Counted from the stretch's first letter, positions 15,726-24,787 are shown. The stretch: DNA of 34,114 bases from Alicyclobacillus sp. (GCA_023511295.1 JAIMBT010000030.1:1-34114); one strand, 5' to 3'. The notes: generated from the sequence alone by a model not told the origin. Numbers and translations are program-made.

Positions 15726-16703
15726 GTGCCCATTAAACGCGGATTGGAGAAAATTCCTGGCGGGATGATGATCATCCCCTTACTGATTGGCGCTGTCCTC
15801 CGGACGATCTTTCCCGGTCTGGCGGACAACCCCGTGTTCAAGAGTTCCTTCACCGGCGGGCTGTTCCTCGGTGCATCCACCTTGCTTGCGGCCTTCTACA
15901 TCTGCCTGGGCTCGACAATTGAGTTCAAAGCGGCCGGGTACATTCTGAAAAAAGGTGTGGCCCTCTGGGTTGGCAAGGTCGGTCTCGCTGCCATCATCGG
16001 ACTGTTGATTAAGTTCACCGTGCCTGACCAGAACCATATGTTCCTAGGTCTCTCTGCGCTGGCCATTGTGGCAGCGTTTTCGGACACGAACGGCGGTCTG
16101 TACATGGCCTTGATGGGGCAGTTCGGCAAAAAGTCGGAAGATGTGGCCGCGTATTCCATCATGTCGCTCGAATCCGGGCCGTTCTTCACGATGTTGATTC
16201 TCGGTGTGGCCGGCCTTGCCGCATTCCCGCTGATGGCCTTCGTGTATGCCATCCTGCCGCTCATCATCGGCATGGTGCTCGGAAATCTGGACGTCGATAT
16301 GCGCAAATTCCTCAGCCCTGCACAGGGTGTATTGATTCCGATGTTCGCTCTGGCGCTCGGTTTTGGCATCAATCTGAAAAACGTGGTACAAGCCGGGTTG
16401 TCCGGTATCCTGCTGGGACTGGCGGTCGTGGTGATTACCGGGATTGTGCTCGTGCTGTTGGACAAACTGACGGGCGGAACGGGCCTCGGCGGCATTGCCG
16501 CCGCGTCGACTGCAGGCAACGCGGCCGCCGTTCCTGTCGCGGTTGCAGCCGTGTATGCGGGCTACCGCGGCATCGCGGCGACGGCCACCGTCCAGGTCGC
16601 GGCCGCCGTCATCGTCACGTCCATCCTGGTGCCGATTGTCACCGCGTGGTTTTCGAGGCGGCGGGAGCGACGGGAACTCGCAACGGGTGCCATTCGGCAG
16701 TAG
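15726..16703 (+). CDS. 2-keto-3-deoxygluconate permease family transporter (KdgT-like)
   Basis: A 325-residue membrane protein with about ten hydrophobic segments, full length for the KdgT family. Family-like stretches are the N-terminal [32 protein letters not shown] near residue 118 and [10 protein letters not shown]-like [39 protein letters not shown] near 255 also fits. KdgT imports 2-keto-3-deoxygluconate by proton symport. Here the gene follows a C4-acid kinase and dehydrogenase and no KDG kinase or aldolase is present, so the substrate is probably threonate- or erythronate-like (inference). The GTG start has GAGGAGG seven bases upstream. Operon transcription ends at the hairpin at 16777. 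Confidence 0.87.
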   Translation: MPIKRGLEKIPGGMMIIPLLIGAVLRTIFPGLADNPVFKSSFTGGLFLGASTLLAAFYICLGSTIEFKAAGYILKKGVALWVGKVGLAAIIGLLIKFTVPDQNHMFLGLSALAIVAAFSDTNGGLYMALMGQFGKKSEDVAAYSIMSLESGPFFTMLILGVAGLAAFPLMAFVYAILPLIIGMVLGNLDVDMRKFLSPAQGVLIPMFALALGFGINLKNVVQAGLSGILLGLAVVVITGIVLVLLDKLTGGTGLGGIAAASTAGNAAAVPVAVAAVYAGYRGIAATATVQVAAAVIVTSILVPIVTAWFSRRRERRELATGAIRQ

Positions 16704-16776
16704 GCCTGGCGCAGCGTTCGCCCACGCCCCCTCACGGAACATCCTGGTGCCAATTCCAGGATGACCTCGCTTCCAA

Positions 16777-16809
16777 CACAGCCTCCTGGTCCCCGGACCG
16801 GAGGCTGTG
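16777..16809 (+). terminator. Terminator of the acid-sugar operon
   Basis: A long hairpin: CACAGCCTCC pairs with GGAGGCTGTG, with an inner GGTCC/GGACC stem and a single-base bulge. It is followed by GCGCGTTTCCC, so the T-tract is poor. It lies in the 329-base gap 16704-17032, which otherwise holds only the mannitol regulatory region. Confidence 0.6.
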
Positions 16810-16932
16810 CGCGTTTCCCAGCCCCCTCCGTCCCAAGCCCCGTGCGGCCTCCTGTCAAGTCCGTTCCTAGAGGCCTGAGCCCCCGCGCAGTTCGCATGCG
16901 CGACGCGGTATCCGACATATTAACTTGTGTCA

Positions 16933-16994
16933 CAGCCCACTTGGTCAGGGCTGAATTTCTTTTGATTGCCCGCCGCCCGGTCGGCTCGTATAGT
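16933..16994 (+). promoter_or_regulatory. Mannitol operon control region: inverted repeat and -10 box
   Basis: TATAGT at 16989-16994 is a good -10 with no matching -35 at 17 bases, as expected for an activator-dependent promoter. About 50-70 bases upstream of the start site, CAGCCC (16933-16938) and GGGCTG (16948-16953) form an inverted repeat. It follows TTGTGTCACA, which resembles half of the MtlR site known from Geobacillus. MtlR binding here is an inference. Confidence 0.45.
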
Positions 16995-17001
16995 TTGAAC
17001 C

Positions 17002-17015
17002 GGAAAGCGATTTCA
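17002..17015 (+). promoter_or_regulatory. cre-like site in the mtlA leader
   Basis: GGAAAGCGATTTCA matches TGWAARCGNTWNCA at 13 of 14 positions, differing only at the first base. It lies immediately after the predicted start of transcription and just before the mtlA ribosome site, a position where CcpA would block elongation when glucose is present. Confidence 0.55.
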
Positions 17016-17032
17016 GTTTGAGGAGGTTGCTC

Positions 17033-18529
17033 ATGGCTACGCAAGCAGTGGCGCAAAACGTCGCCCACGCTGGCAAGGCGCGTGCGGGCATGCAGCGTTT
17101 CGGCGGATTTCTCGCCGGTATGGTGATGCCAAACATCCCCGCGTTCATTGCCTGGGGCTTTATCACAGCGTTTTTCATTCCGACCGGTTGGACGCCAAAT
17201 GCGCACCTCGACCAGCTCGTGTCGCCGTTCGTGTCGTTCTTGATCCCTGTCCTCATTGGCTTTACCGGCGGCCGCCTCGTTCACGGCAACCGGGGTGCCG
17301 TTGTCGGCGCCATCGCGACCGCGGGCGTTGCCGTAGGGTCTTCGCAACCGATGTTCATCGGCGCCATGATAATGGGGCCGCTTGGCGGGTACCTCATCAA
17401 GCAGTTCGACCGGTTGACGGGCGACCGCGTGAAGGCAGGCTTCGAGATGTTGGTCAACACCTTCTCGGCCGGCATCATCGGCGGCGGACTCGCCATTCTC
17501 GGGTTCCTCGCCGTACAGCCCGTCATGGACACCGTCTCGAACGCGCTCGGCGCAGCCGCCATCTGGATTACGAACATCCACCTGCTGCCGCTCATCGCCC
17601 TGTTCATCGAGCCCGGCAAGGTGCTGTTCCTGAACAACGCCATCAACCACGGGATTCTCGATCCGATTGGGCTCCAACAAGCCAAGGAGACCGGGAAGTC
17701 CATCTTCTTCCTGCTCGAGACAGACCCAGGCCCTGGCCTTGGCATCCTGCTCGCGTACTGGATCTTCGGCAAAGGCACCATCAAGCAGTCCGCACCCGGT
17801 GCCATCATCATCCAATTCTTCGGCGGCATTCACGAGATCTATTTCCCGTACATCCTGATGAAGCCTGTGCTCGTCGTCGCCGTCATCTTGGGCGGCATGG
17901 CGGCAGACAGTACCTTCATGCTGCTGCACGCAGGTCTGGTTGCAACCGCATCTCCCGGCAGCATCATCGCAGAGATGGCGATGTCGCCGAAAGGCGGATA
18001 CCTACCTGTGCTCGCCGGCATCTTCGTCGGCGCTGCGGTCTCACTGCTCGTCGCATCGTTCTTCCTCAGCCGCTCGAAGGAGGAGATGGACGCGTCCGCG
18101 CTGTCGATGGCTCAGGAGATTGTTCGGGACATGAAGGCGCAGAGCAAGGGCATGGCCCCCGCCAGCGCCAGCGCACCGGCGTCGATGAGTACCGCACAAC
18201 CGAGCGTCCGCGCGGCGGCCCCTGCATCCACCGAGACGCTCACGGCTGTGCCCAGCCAGGTGGTGTTTGCCTGCGAGGCAGGAATGGGGTCCAGTGCGAT
18301 GGGCGCCTCCATTCTGAAGAAGCGGCTGCGCGAAGCCGGGTACGACATCCCGGTCCATCATATGCCGGTCAACCAACTGTCGCCGGACGTCGAGGTGGTG
18401 TTCACACAGAGCAGCCTCGCCACGCGCGCGAGCCAGGTCGCGCCGGACGCGAAGATCTACATCGTGAACAACTTCCTCGACAAGGCGACGTACGACGCGT
18501 TCGTGGAGGACCTAGACCAGTTGAAGTGA
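17033..18529 (+). CDS. mtlA: PTS mannitol-specific EIICB component
   Basis: A 498-residue mannitol permease that imports and phosphorylates mannitol to mannitol 1-phosphate. The membrane EIIC domain (about 1-345) opens with RFGGFLAGMVMPNIPAFIAW and contains the sugar-site motif GGIHE at 264-268. A Ser/Ala/Pro-rich linker (about 375-405) joins the cytoplasmic EIIB domain. There FACEAGMGSS puts the phosphorylated cysteine at C414; most relatives have Asp where this protein has Glu after the Cys. The ATG at 17033 follows GAGGAGG by six bases. The EIIA part is encoded separately by mtlF, the arrangement of Bacillus and Geobacillus operons. It is followed after 12 bases by mtlR. Confidence 0.93.
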   Translation: MATQAVAQNVAHAGKARAGMQRFGGFLAGMVMPNIPAFIAWGFITAFFIPTGWTPNAHLDQLVSPFVSFLIPVLIGFTGGRLVHGNRGAVVGAIATAGVAVGSSQPMFIGAMIMGPLGGYLIKQFDRLTGDRVKAGFEMLVNTFSAGIIGGGLAILGFLAVQPVMDTVSNALGAAAIWITNIHLLPLIALFIEPGKVLFLNNAINHGILDPIGLQQAKETGKSIFFLLETDPGPGLGILLAYWIFGKGTIKQSAPGAIIIQFFGGIHEIYFPYILMKPVLVVAVILGGMAADSTFMLLHAGLVATASPGSIIAEMAMSPKGGYLPVLAGIFVGAAVSLLVASFFLSRSKEEMDASALSMAQEIVRDMKAQSKGMAPASASAPASMSTAQPSVRAAAPASTETLTAVPSQVVFACEAGMGSSAMGASILKKRLREAGYDIPVHHMPVNQLSPDVEVVFTQSSLATRASQVAPDAKIYIVNNFLDKATYDAFVEDLDQLK

Positions 18530-18541
18530 TGTGATGGAGTG

Positions 18542-20578
18542 ATGACCAGCGCGCTGACAGATCGGCAAAAGTACGTTCTGTACCTGCTGCTGGAACAACC
18601 AAACGGAGTGGATGCGGACGATTTGGCGCGCCGGCTCGATGTGAGTCGGCGCACCGTTCACCGCGACCTGCAGGCGATTGGCGACTTTCTCGCGCCCTAT
18701 CGCCTGCAACTGCGAGCGGAGCGCGGCCGACTCGCCATCGCAGGCGCCGCGGCGGACGTGGCGCGCATGCGCGAAGCGGCTGGTGTCCTGCCGAGGGCCC
18801 TCGCGGTTACGCCGCGCGACCGCGAGGTGCTGCTAGCCGCGCACCTCCTGTTGGAGGAAGGGCCACTCAAACTCGGTTACCTCGGGAAGCGCCTGCACGT
18901 GACCGCCGCCAGTCTGAGCCACCAGTTGGATGGGGTCGACGCCTGGCTGCAGGACAACGGGCTGAACGTCATACGGCGTCCAGGCTACGGCGTGGAAGTG
19001 ACCGGCGACGAAGTACGCCGGCGCGAGACGTTGGCAGACCTGCTCCACGCGCGGCTCTCGCCCATCGACCTCATGAAGGCTTTGCGCAACACGGACGGCG
19101 GCGAGACGCCCCCGTTGTTCCTGACGTGGCTCGAGCGCTGGTTCCACCGCACTTGGCTGAAACACGCCGAGGCGGTACTGCAAAGTGAACTGCAGCGGGT
19201 GACGCCGGCACTGGACGAGGCGTCGTTTTACAACTTCATGCTGCACGTCGTGCTTTCCTGCGCGCGCGTCCGACAGGGAGCGGAGATACCGGATCGCGGC
19301 GACGGTGCGGACAAACAGGGACCGGACGCAGCCATCTGCCGTCGCATCCTGGGACAGCTCTTGCCGGAGCAACCGGTACACGAGGGAGAAGTGGCTTATC
19401 TCGCAAAGCACCTGCGCGGCGCCAAGACGAAGATTGTCGAGGATGTCCGCCTGTTCCCGATGAACCTGACGGCGATGGACCTGGCGTTTCAGCTGACGCG
19501 AGAGCTCGAATTGTCCCTTGAGATTCCGCTCTCCAAAGATCAGGCCCTCGTCGCTGGTTTGGCGCAACACCTGGAACCCGCCATCCACCGGATGACGGTG
19601 GGACTGAGCATCCGTAATCCGCTGCTTGCCGAAGTGAAGCGTCAGTACCCAGACTTTTTCAAAGCGGTTGGGGATGCGACCAACCGGGTCCTCGAGCCGT
19701 ACGGCATCCAGGCACCGGAAGAGGAAATCGGGTACCTGACCATGCACCTCGGCGCAGCGTACGAACGGCGGCTGGCGGAGCGGATGTGGCGTGTGCGCAT
19801 CGTCTGCCCCAACGGCATCAGTTCCGCCCAATTGCTCGCAAGTCGGCTCAAAAAGGAATTCCCAAACATCCAGGTGACCGGCATCGAATCGCTGCAGTCG
19901 CTGCAAACGGAGGACGCCGACTTCGTCGTATCGACTGTAGCGGTCGACGACGGAGAGCGGCCCGTCGCAGTGGTCTCACCGTTTTTGACCGACGCCGACA
20001 TCGCCCGTGTGCAGGATATCATTGCGGGCTTGGAACGCCATCTATCCGCCGCAAAGGCAAAATCGGCCGCCGTTCGCCGAGACAGGCACTTCGAAGGGAG
20101 CAGTGCAGCGGCAGCGGCCATCGCGAGCCGGGCCGCCCTGTTCACAGTGGAAGTGGACGGGTTGTCCGCCGCCATCCACCGCGCGGCGGTCGATGCTGTG
20201 GAAGCCGGTGACGCCGCCGACGGCGAGGCGGTGCGGCAAGCCATCGTGCAGCGCGAGCGCCTTGGCAGTGTCGTCCTCCCCGGCAAACGCTTGGCGGTGC
20301 TACACGCACGGTCAGACGCGATGCACCGATGCAGGATTGCGGTCTACCGATTGCGCAGCCCAATCTCGGTTCGGGGGGTGGGCACCCAGGAGGAACCGGT
20401 GGACACCATCCTGGTGATGCTCGCGAGGGTGGACGAGGAACTCGACGTGATAGATCTGCTGGGAAGATTGAGTGCCATGCTCGTGACGGACCCACATTTG
20501 GTCGACGTGCTGAGCACAGAAGACATCGGCGGCGTGCGCCAGGCGCTGCTCACGTCGATGCAGAACTGCGAGGAGTGA
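18542..20578 (+). CDS. mtlR: MtlR, PRD-containing activator of the mannitol operon
   Basis: A 678-residue multidomain activator. Residues 5-60 are an HTH_11-type winged helix (DDLARRLDVSRRTVHRDLQAIG). A second Mga-like helix-turn-helix follows around 95-170. Two PRD domains follow (about 195-300 and 305-410; HLRGAKTKIV and TMHLGAAYERR mark their ends). Then comes a GAT-like EIIB domain (RIVCPNGISSAQLLASRL near 420; here the Cys is followed by PNGIS) and a C-terminal EIIA-like domain. Phosphorylation by PTS proteins at PRD and EII-like sites would tie activity to mannitol and glucose supply. The start is weakly defined: ATG 18542 or GTG 18539, with GGAG very close. It sits between mtlA and mtlF as in Geobacillus. 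Confidence 0.9.
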   Translation: MTSALTDRQKYVLYLLLEQPNGVDADDLARRLDVSRRTVHRDLQAIGDFLAPYRLQLRAERGRLAIAGAAADVARMREAAGVLPRALAVTPRDREVLLAAHLLLEEGPLKLGYLGKRLHVTAASLSHQLDGVDAWLQDNGLNVIRRPGYGVEVTGDEVRRRETLADLLHARLSPIDLMKALRNTDGGETPPLFLTWLERWFHRTWLKHAEAVLQSELQRVTPALDEASFYNFMLHVVLSCARVRQGAEIPDRGDGADKQGPDAAICRRILGQLLPEQPVHEGEVAYLAKHLRGAKTKIVEDVRLFPMNLTAMDLAFQLTRELELSLEIPLSKDQALVAGLAQHLEPAIHRMTVGLSIRNPLLAEVKRQYPDFFKAVGDATNRVLEPYGIQAPEEEIGYLTMHLGAAYERRLAERMWRVRIVCPNGISSAQLLASRLKKEFPNIQVTGIESLQSLQTEDADFVVSTVAVDDGERPVAVVSPFLTDADIARVQDIIAGLERHLSAAKAKSAAVRRDRHFEGSSAAAAAIASRAALFTVEVDGLSAAIHRAAVDAVEAGDAADGEAVRQAIVQRERLGSVVLPGKRLAVLHARSDAMHRCRIAVYRLRSPISVRGVGTQEEPVDTILVMLARVDEELDVIDLLGRLSAMLVTDPHLVDVLSTEDIGGVRQALLTSMQNCEE

Positions 20579-20582
20579 ACAG

Positions 20583-21017
20583 ATGATGCCAGTGATTCAA
20601 GTATCGAACGTGTTGTTGAACGTCCCCTCTGAACCGAAGACGGACGCCATCGTGCGGGTCGGTCGGAAGTTGGTGGAGAACGGCTACGTGGAAGAACCGT
20701 ACATTGACGGGATGCTGCTGCGCGAAGCGTCCATCACCACCTATATCGGCAATCAGGTCGCGATTCCCCACAGCATGCCGGAGTATGCGAAGTATATCCG
20801 CCAATCCGGCATTGTCGTGGCGCAGTACCCCGCCGGCGTCGATTTCGGCGAGGGGAACATCGCGAAGATTGTGATTGGCATCGCCGGCCGCGGCGAGGAG
20901 CACATGGAGGTGTTGTCGCAGATTGCGGCCGTGTGCATGGAAGAAGAGAACGTAGAGCGGTTGGCACAGGCCCAGACACCGGATGACGTGATTGCACTCT
21001 TGGGGGTGTCCCTGTGA
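20583..21017 (+). CDS. mtlF: PTS mannitol-specific EIIA component
   Basis: A 144-residue cytoplasmic phosphocarrier that passes phosphate from HPr to the EIIB cysteine of MtlA. The active-site histidine is H63 in GNQVAIPHSMPE, and the protein has normal EIIA-Mtl length. The ATG at 20583 is supported by GAGGAG ten bases upstream, placed inside the end of mtlR. The gene begins four bases after the mtlR stop and overlaps mtlD by four bases, so translation is coupled. Confidence 0.93.
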   Translation: MMPVIQVSNVLLNVPSEPKTDAIVRVGRKLVENGYVEEPYIDGMLLREASITTYIGNQVAIPHSMPEYAKYIRQSGIVVAQYPAGVDFGEGNIAKIVIGIAGRGEEHMEVLSQIAAVCMEEENVERLAQAQTPDDVIALLGVSL

Positions 21018-22189
21018 GCCGCGCGGTACACTTCGGCGCCGGCAACATCGGACGCGGGTTCATCGGCGAAGTCCTGGTTGAGAACGGCTATGACGTGCTG
21101 TTCGCCGACGTGGTGCCGACCCTCGTCGACGCCCTGGCGGCGCAGAGTGCGTATCGCGTCATCACGTTGGACGCCGAGATTGAAGTGAAAACCGTTCGCG
21201 GCGTCAGCGCGGTCCTACTGGACTCCGAGCCCTGCCGCGAAGCCGTGGCCGAGGCAGATCTCGTCACGACCGCCGTCGGCGTCGCCAACCTGGCATCCGT
21301 CGCAGCGGTCATTGCCGACGGCCTCACACGGCGCATGGCCCGCGGTGTGGCGAGCGCTCTGAACGTGATCGCCTGCGAAAACGCCGTTCGCGCGTCATCC
21401 ATCCTGCGCGAAATGGTGTGGTCGCTCGTCCAGCCAGAGGTGCGGATGTGGATGGAAGCGCACGTCGGCTTCCCAGACGCCGCCGTCGACCGCATTGCGC
21501 CAAATCGCGACGGCCACGCGACAGAGCCACTCGACGCCGTGGTGGAGCGACACTTCGAGTGGGACATCGAGCGGCCGGCCGTACGCGGCGAACTCCAGCT
21601 AAAAGGCGTCACCTTCGTCGACAACCTGGAACCGTATTTGGAACGCAAGCTGTACCTGGTCAACGGCGCCCACGCCGCGGCAGCGTACGCGGGGTACCGC
21701 CGCGGACGCCAGACTGTGATTGAGGCCATGGGCGACGCGACCATCCGCCGACTCGTCGAAGCCGTGCAGACCGAAGCGGTACTCGGCCTCAGCCACGCGT
21801 ACCCGGAACTCACCGCAGCGGCGCTGCACCAGTACGCGCAGACGGTGCGGGAGCGGTTTGGTAACCCGCACGTTGTTGATTCCGTTGATCGCGTTGGCCG
21901 AGATCCGCTGCGCAAGCTCGGCGGTACGGACCGGTTGTTTGGCCCGCTGCAGCTCGCACGCGCAGCCGGTGCAAGCACCCCCGGACTCGTCCGTGCCATC
22001 GCCTGCGCCCTCGCGTACGACAACCCCCGTGACCCCACGGCCGTCGAACTGCAGACACGCATCTCTGCGGGCGGCGTCCGTCACGCGGCGGCGGAGATTT
22101 CAGGATGCACCGACGACGCCGTGTTGGACGCCATCGCTGCCGACTACGAACGCGTGGTCGGCGGGGATTGGCGCCTGTTTGCCGACTGA
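21014..22189 (+). CDS. mtlD: Mannitol-1-phosphate 5-dehydrogenase
   Basis: A 391-residue NAD-dependent long-chain dehydrogenase that converts mannitol 1-phosphate to fructose 6-phosphate, which then enters glycolysis. The nucleotide-binding motif HFGAGNIGRGFIGE is at residues 5-18, and a second domain starts near 190. The catalytic-region signature KLYLVNGAHAAAAYAGYRRG is at about residues 214-233, with the expected Lys, Asn and His. The GTG start overlaps the mtlF stop (GTGA). It is the last gene of the operon. Confidence 0.92.
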   Translation: MSRAVHFGAGNIGRGFIGEVLVENGYDVLFADVVPTLVDALAAQSAYRVITLDAEIEVKTVRGVSAVLLDSEPCREAVAEADLVTTAVGVANLASVAAVIADGLTRRMARGVASALNVIACENAVRASSILREMVWSLVQPEVRMWMEAHVGFPDAAVDRIAPNRDGHATEPLDAVVERHFEWDIERPAVRGELQLKGVTFVDNLEPYLERKLYLVNGAHAAAAYAGYRRGRQTVIEAMGDATIRRLVEAVQTEAVLGLSHAYPELTAAALHQYAQTVRERFGNPHVVDSVDRVGRDPLRKLGGTDRLFGPLQLARAAGASTPGLVRAIACALAYDNPRDPTAVELQTRISAGGVRHAAAEISGCTDDAVLDAIAADYERVVGGDWRLFAD

Positions 22190-22213
22190 CGTGAGGTACT
22201 CGCCGTGGCCACG

Positions 22214-22237
22214 CAACCGCGCACCGAAGCGCGGTTG
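22214..22237 (+). terminator. Hairpin after mtlD
   Basis: CAACCGCGC and GCGCGGTTG form a 9-bp stem with loop ACCGAA, 25 bases after the mtlD stop. No T-run follows directly, so it may be a weak terminator. Its 3' arm overlaps the -35 box of the next promoter. Confidence 0.4.
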
Positions 22238-22263
22238 ATGGCATCCGCAATTTGCGGTATATT
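22235..22263 (+). promoter_or_regulatory. Promoter with a palindrome in its spacer, before the M20 peptidase
   Basis: TTGATG (22235-22240), a 17-base spacer, and TATATT (22258-22263). The spacer contains the perfect palindrome CCGCAA-T-TTGCGG at 22245-22257, directly abutting the -10, where a repressor would exclude RNA polymerase. Confidence 0.5.
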
Positions 22264-22346
22264 TTGTACTCTCAGACCTGCTGGCACGGACCATTCGGGT
22301 GGTGTTGCGTTGCCAGCGGGATCGACCATGTGAAGGGGGTCGTCGT

Positions 22347-23714
22347 GTGTCATCCGGTCCCAACTTCAGCGGGGAGGCGGTCGCGCAGCAGGTGGCGAAA
22401 AGCCGCGAGGACTACCTGTCCCAGTTGTTCACGCTGCTTCGGCAGCCCAGTATCAGCGCACAGAACACCGGCACGGTGGAATGCGCCAACTTGCTCCGGC
22501 AAACGATGGAGGACCTCGGAATCGCCACCCGCGTCATAGAAACGGCGGGGCAACCGGTGGTGTACGGGGAACGGATGCGGAACCCGAATGCACCGACGCT
22601 GCTGGTGTACGGACACTACGACGTACAGCCGCCAGACCCCATCGAGGCTTGGCACTCCCCGCCCTTCGAACCCACCATCCGCGACGGCCGAATCTACGCT
22701 CGCGGTGCAGGCGACAACAAAGGCCAACTGATGGCCCAGTTGCTGGGGGTCCAGACGTACCTCACACTCTATGGGGATCTGCCTATCAACATTAAGTTCA
22801 TGTTTGAAGGGGAAGAGGAGAGCGGCAGCGTACACCTGGCCTCGTTCGTCGAAGACCACCGTGACCTGCTCCGTTGCGACCTGGTCTATACCTCCGATGG
22901 CCCGATGCACGAGAGCGGCGCACCAGTGGTGTTGCTCGGCGTCCGCGGCATGCTGTACGTGGAACTGAGCCGTCGGTGCGCCAAGTGGGACAACCACTCA
23001 GGCAACAAAGGGAACGTGGTGCAAAACCCGGCTTGGCGGTTCGTCGAGCTGCTCAGCGCCATGCGCGACCCCCGCGGCCGCGTGCTCATCCCTGGATTCT
23101 ACGACGGCGTCCTGCCTCCATCGGACCACGAGCTGGCCCATCTGCGGTCACTGCCCTTCGACCCTGCCCAGGCAGCGAAACAAGCAGGCTGCGCCAGTTT
23201 GAACATGGACGGCGAGACGTATTACCGCAAGCTGATGTTCGAACCGACATTCAACATCTGTGGCTTCCACAGCGGGTACGGAGGCGCGGGATCAAAGACC
23301 ATCATCCCGGCCGAAGCGACCGTCAAGCTCGACATGCGGCTGGTCTACGGTCAAGACCCAGACGACATCTTCGAGAAACTGTGCGCGTACGTTCAGCAGT
23401 TTGATCCGGAGGTGACAGTGACACACCTCGGACAGATGCGGCCGTCCCGCACATCCGCCGATTTACCCGTCATCCAAGACGTGATTGCCGCCGTAACAGC
23501 CGCCTATCGCCTGCAACCGGTGGTCATGCCGAGCCTTGGCGGCAGCTTGCCAGACTACGTTTGGACGGGAATCTTGGGCGTTCCGAGTGTGATTGTCCCG
23601 TATGCCAATTCGGACGAAGCGAATCATTCCCCGAACGAAAACATCGGCGTCGAAAACTTCTTTGCCGGAATCCGCTGCATCTGCCACGTCATCGCGAAGC
23701 TCGGTGGCGCGTGA
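22347..23714 (+). CDS. M20 family metallopeptidase (dipeptidase, CNDP-like)
   Basis: A 455-residue zinc-dependent peptidase that probably cleaves dipeptides or related amide bonds in the cytoplasm. The metal site is visible as YGHYDVQPPDP (His and Asp ligands), GAGDNKGQLMAQL (bridging Asp), EGEEESGS (catalytic Glu and ligand Glu), TSDGPM, and a final EANHSPNEN carrying the last His. The inserted dimerisation domain contains KWDNHSGNKGNVVQNP near residue 220. The GTG at 22347 is chosen over upstream starts because AAGGGGGT lies six bases before it. It has its own promoter and ends at the strong shared terminator, so it is a single-gene unit. Substrate is not predictable. Confidence 0.88.
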   Translation: MSSGPNFSGEAVAQQVAKSREDYLSQLFTLLRQPSISAQNTGTVECANLLRQTMEDLGIATRVIETAGQPVVYGERMRNPNAPTLLVYGHYDVQPPDPIEAWHSPPFEPTIRDGRIYARGAGDNKGQLMAQLLGVQTYLTLYGDLPINIKFMFEGEEESGSVHLASFVEDHRDLLRCDLVYTSDGPMHESGAPVVLLGVRGMLYVELSRRCAKWDNHSGNKGNVVQNPAWRFVELLSAMRDPRGRVLIPGFYDGVLPPSDHELAHLRSLPFDPAQAAKQAGCASLNMDGETYYRKLMFEPTFNICGFHSGYGGAGSKTIIPAEATVKLDMRLVYGQDPDDIFEKLCAYVQQFDPEVTVTHLGQMRPSRTSADLPVIQDVIAAVTAAYRLQPVVMPSLGGSLPDYVWTGILGVPSVIVPYANSDEANHSPNENIGVENFFAGIRCICHVIAKLGGA

Positions 23715-23743
23715 AGCACGCTCGGTGAGGGTGACTGTGCAAA

Positions 23744-23784
23744 GCGGTGCACCACCCCACGCCTTGAACGGGGTGGTGCACCGC
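23744..23784. terminator. Strong bidirectional terminator
   Basis: A perfect 15-bp stem, GCGGTGCACCACCCC against GGGGTGGTGCACCGC with an 11-base loop, lies between the convergent M20 peptidase and formamidase genes. AAA precedes it, which gives short T-runs on the minus strand. It serves both directions by position. Confidence 0.75.
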
Positions 23785-23796
23785 AGTCCAGCCGGA

Positions 23797-24693
23797 TTAC
23801 CAACGGAACCCTTTCCGCTCCAGAATCCAACGCGGGAGTTCCATCCGTACCGTCTTCTTCGGATCTACCACCTGACAGATGGCCAACTGTCCGGCCGCAG
23901 TCATCAGGAGCGCCGCTTCGCCCCGGTCCATTCCCAGTTCCTCGGCGAGGAATTCTGCCATATGGTAGACGGCAGCCTCAGCAGCCAGGTCCAGGTCCTC
24001 GTGGGACGCAATCGTCATCACGCGTTCGTTGTCCATCACCATAGGCACCGGCCAGCGTTTGTCTTTCAGCACCCGGAAGGAGACCGTCACCGCCCCCGCA
24101 ATCTCGACGCCGCAGACCCCGACTTCGCCGTCGCCCATCGCCGCATGCAAGTCTCCGAGCGCAAACAGCGCCCCTTTCACATTCACCGGCAGGATGAGGT
24201 GGGCACCTTCGGTAATGCGTTTGCAGTCCATGTTCCCGCCATGCGGACCCGGCGTACCACACGAGATGTCCTCCTCCGCCGGCGCCGTCCCAATCACCCC
24301 AATCATCGGGTTGATGGGAAGTTCAAAATCCGCAAACACGGCCTTGCCGTCGCGAACCGGAACCATTCGGACCACGTTCCGCTCCAAGGACGGGCCCATG
24401 ACGCCTAAATTGGGACCCGTGGTCATGACACCTTGGTCCGCAAGCTGGATGTGTTCGATGTGCACAGCCAGCAGGTCACCGGGTTCCGCCCCTTCGATAT
24501 ACACCGGCCCAGTCGCTGGATTGATGCGGTCCCAATCGATGCCCCCAAAGTCCTGGTCTTCCCGGGTGATTTGGTCTTCAAAGCAGTCACACGTGACAAA
24601 CACCGCGGTATCTCCGTCCTGCAGCGTCTGTACAGGTGGATTGTGCGGGGACATGGCGTAGATGACATTCGTTTTCGCGATGGTTGCCGACAT
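23797..24693 (-). CDS. Acetamidase/formamidase family amidase
   Basis: A 298-residue member of the FmdA/AmdA family that hydrolyses small amides to ammonia and the acid. Family stretches are DGDTAVFVTCDCFEDQI near residue 30, GPVYIEGAEPGDLLAVHIE near 60, FADFELPINPMIGVIGTAP near 125 and the GTPGPHGGNMDC block near 148. Later come GDLHAAMGDGEVGVCGVEIAG near 187 and a C-terminal GELNISQVVDP-like QLAICQVVDPKKTVRMELP. The ATG at 24693 follows AGGAGG by eight bases; a longer frame upstream lacks family similarity. The gene lies 94 bases after the permease gene and last in the sigma-54-controlled operon, suggesting release of ammonia from an imported or processed amide. The true substrate could be a larger amide than formamide. 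Confidence 0.87.
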   Translation of the reverse strand: MSATIAKTNVIYAMSPHNPPVQTLQDGDTAVFVTCDCFEDQITREDQDFGGIDWDRINPATGPVYIEGAEPGDLLAVHIEHIQLADQGVMTTGPNLGVMGPSLERNVVRMVPVRDGKAVFADFELPINPMIGVIGTAPAEEDISCGTPGPHGGNMDCKRITEGAHLILPVNVKGALFALGDLHAAMGDGEVGVCGVEIAGAVTVSFRVLKDKRWPVPMVMDNERVMTIASHEDLDLAAEAAVYHMAEFLAEELGMDRGEAALLMTAAGQLAICQVVDPKKTVRMELPRWILERKGFRW

Positions 24694-24787
24694 TCCAGAA
24701 ACCTCCTGTGCGATGGAGTGCGTACGGTCCTTGGCTATCCGTCCCGGCAGCAGGGCGCAACAAGCGTTCCGCGTCGTACAGTGAGAA

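Noticed and set aside
18833-19906. A 357-codon minus-strand frame inside mtlR
   Set aside because: Antisense shadow; mtlR is intact with recognisable PRD and HTH domains.
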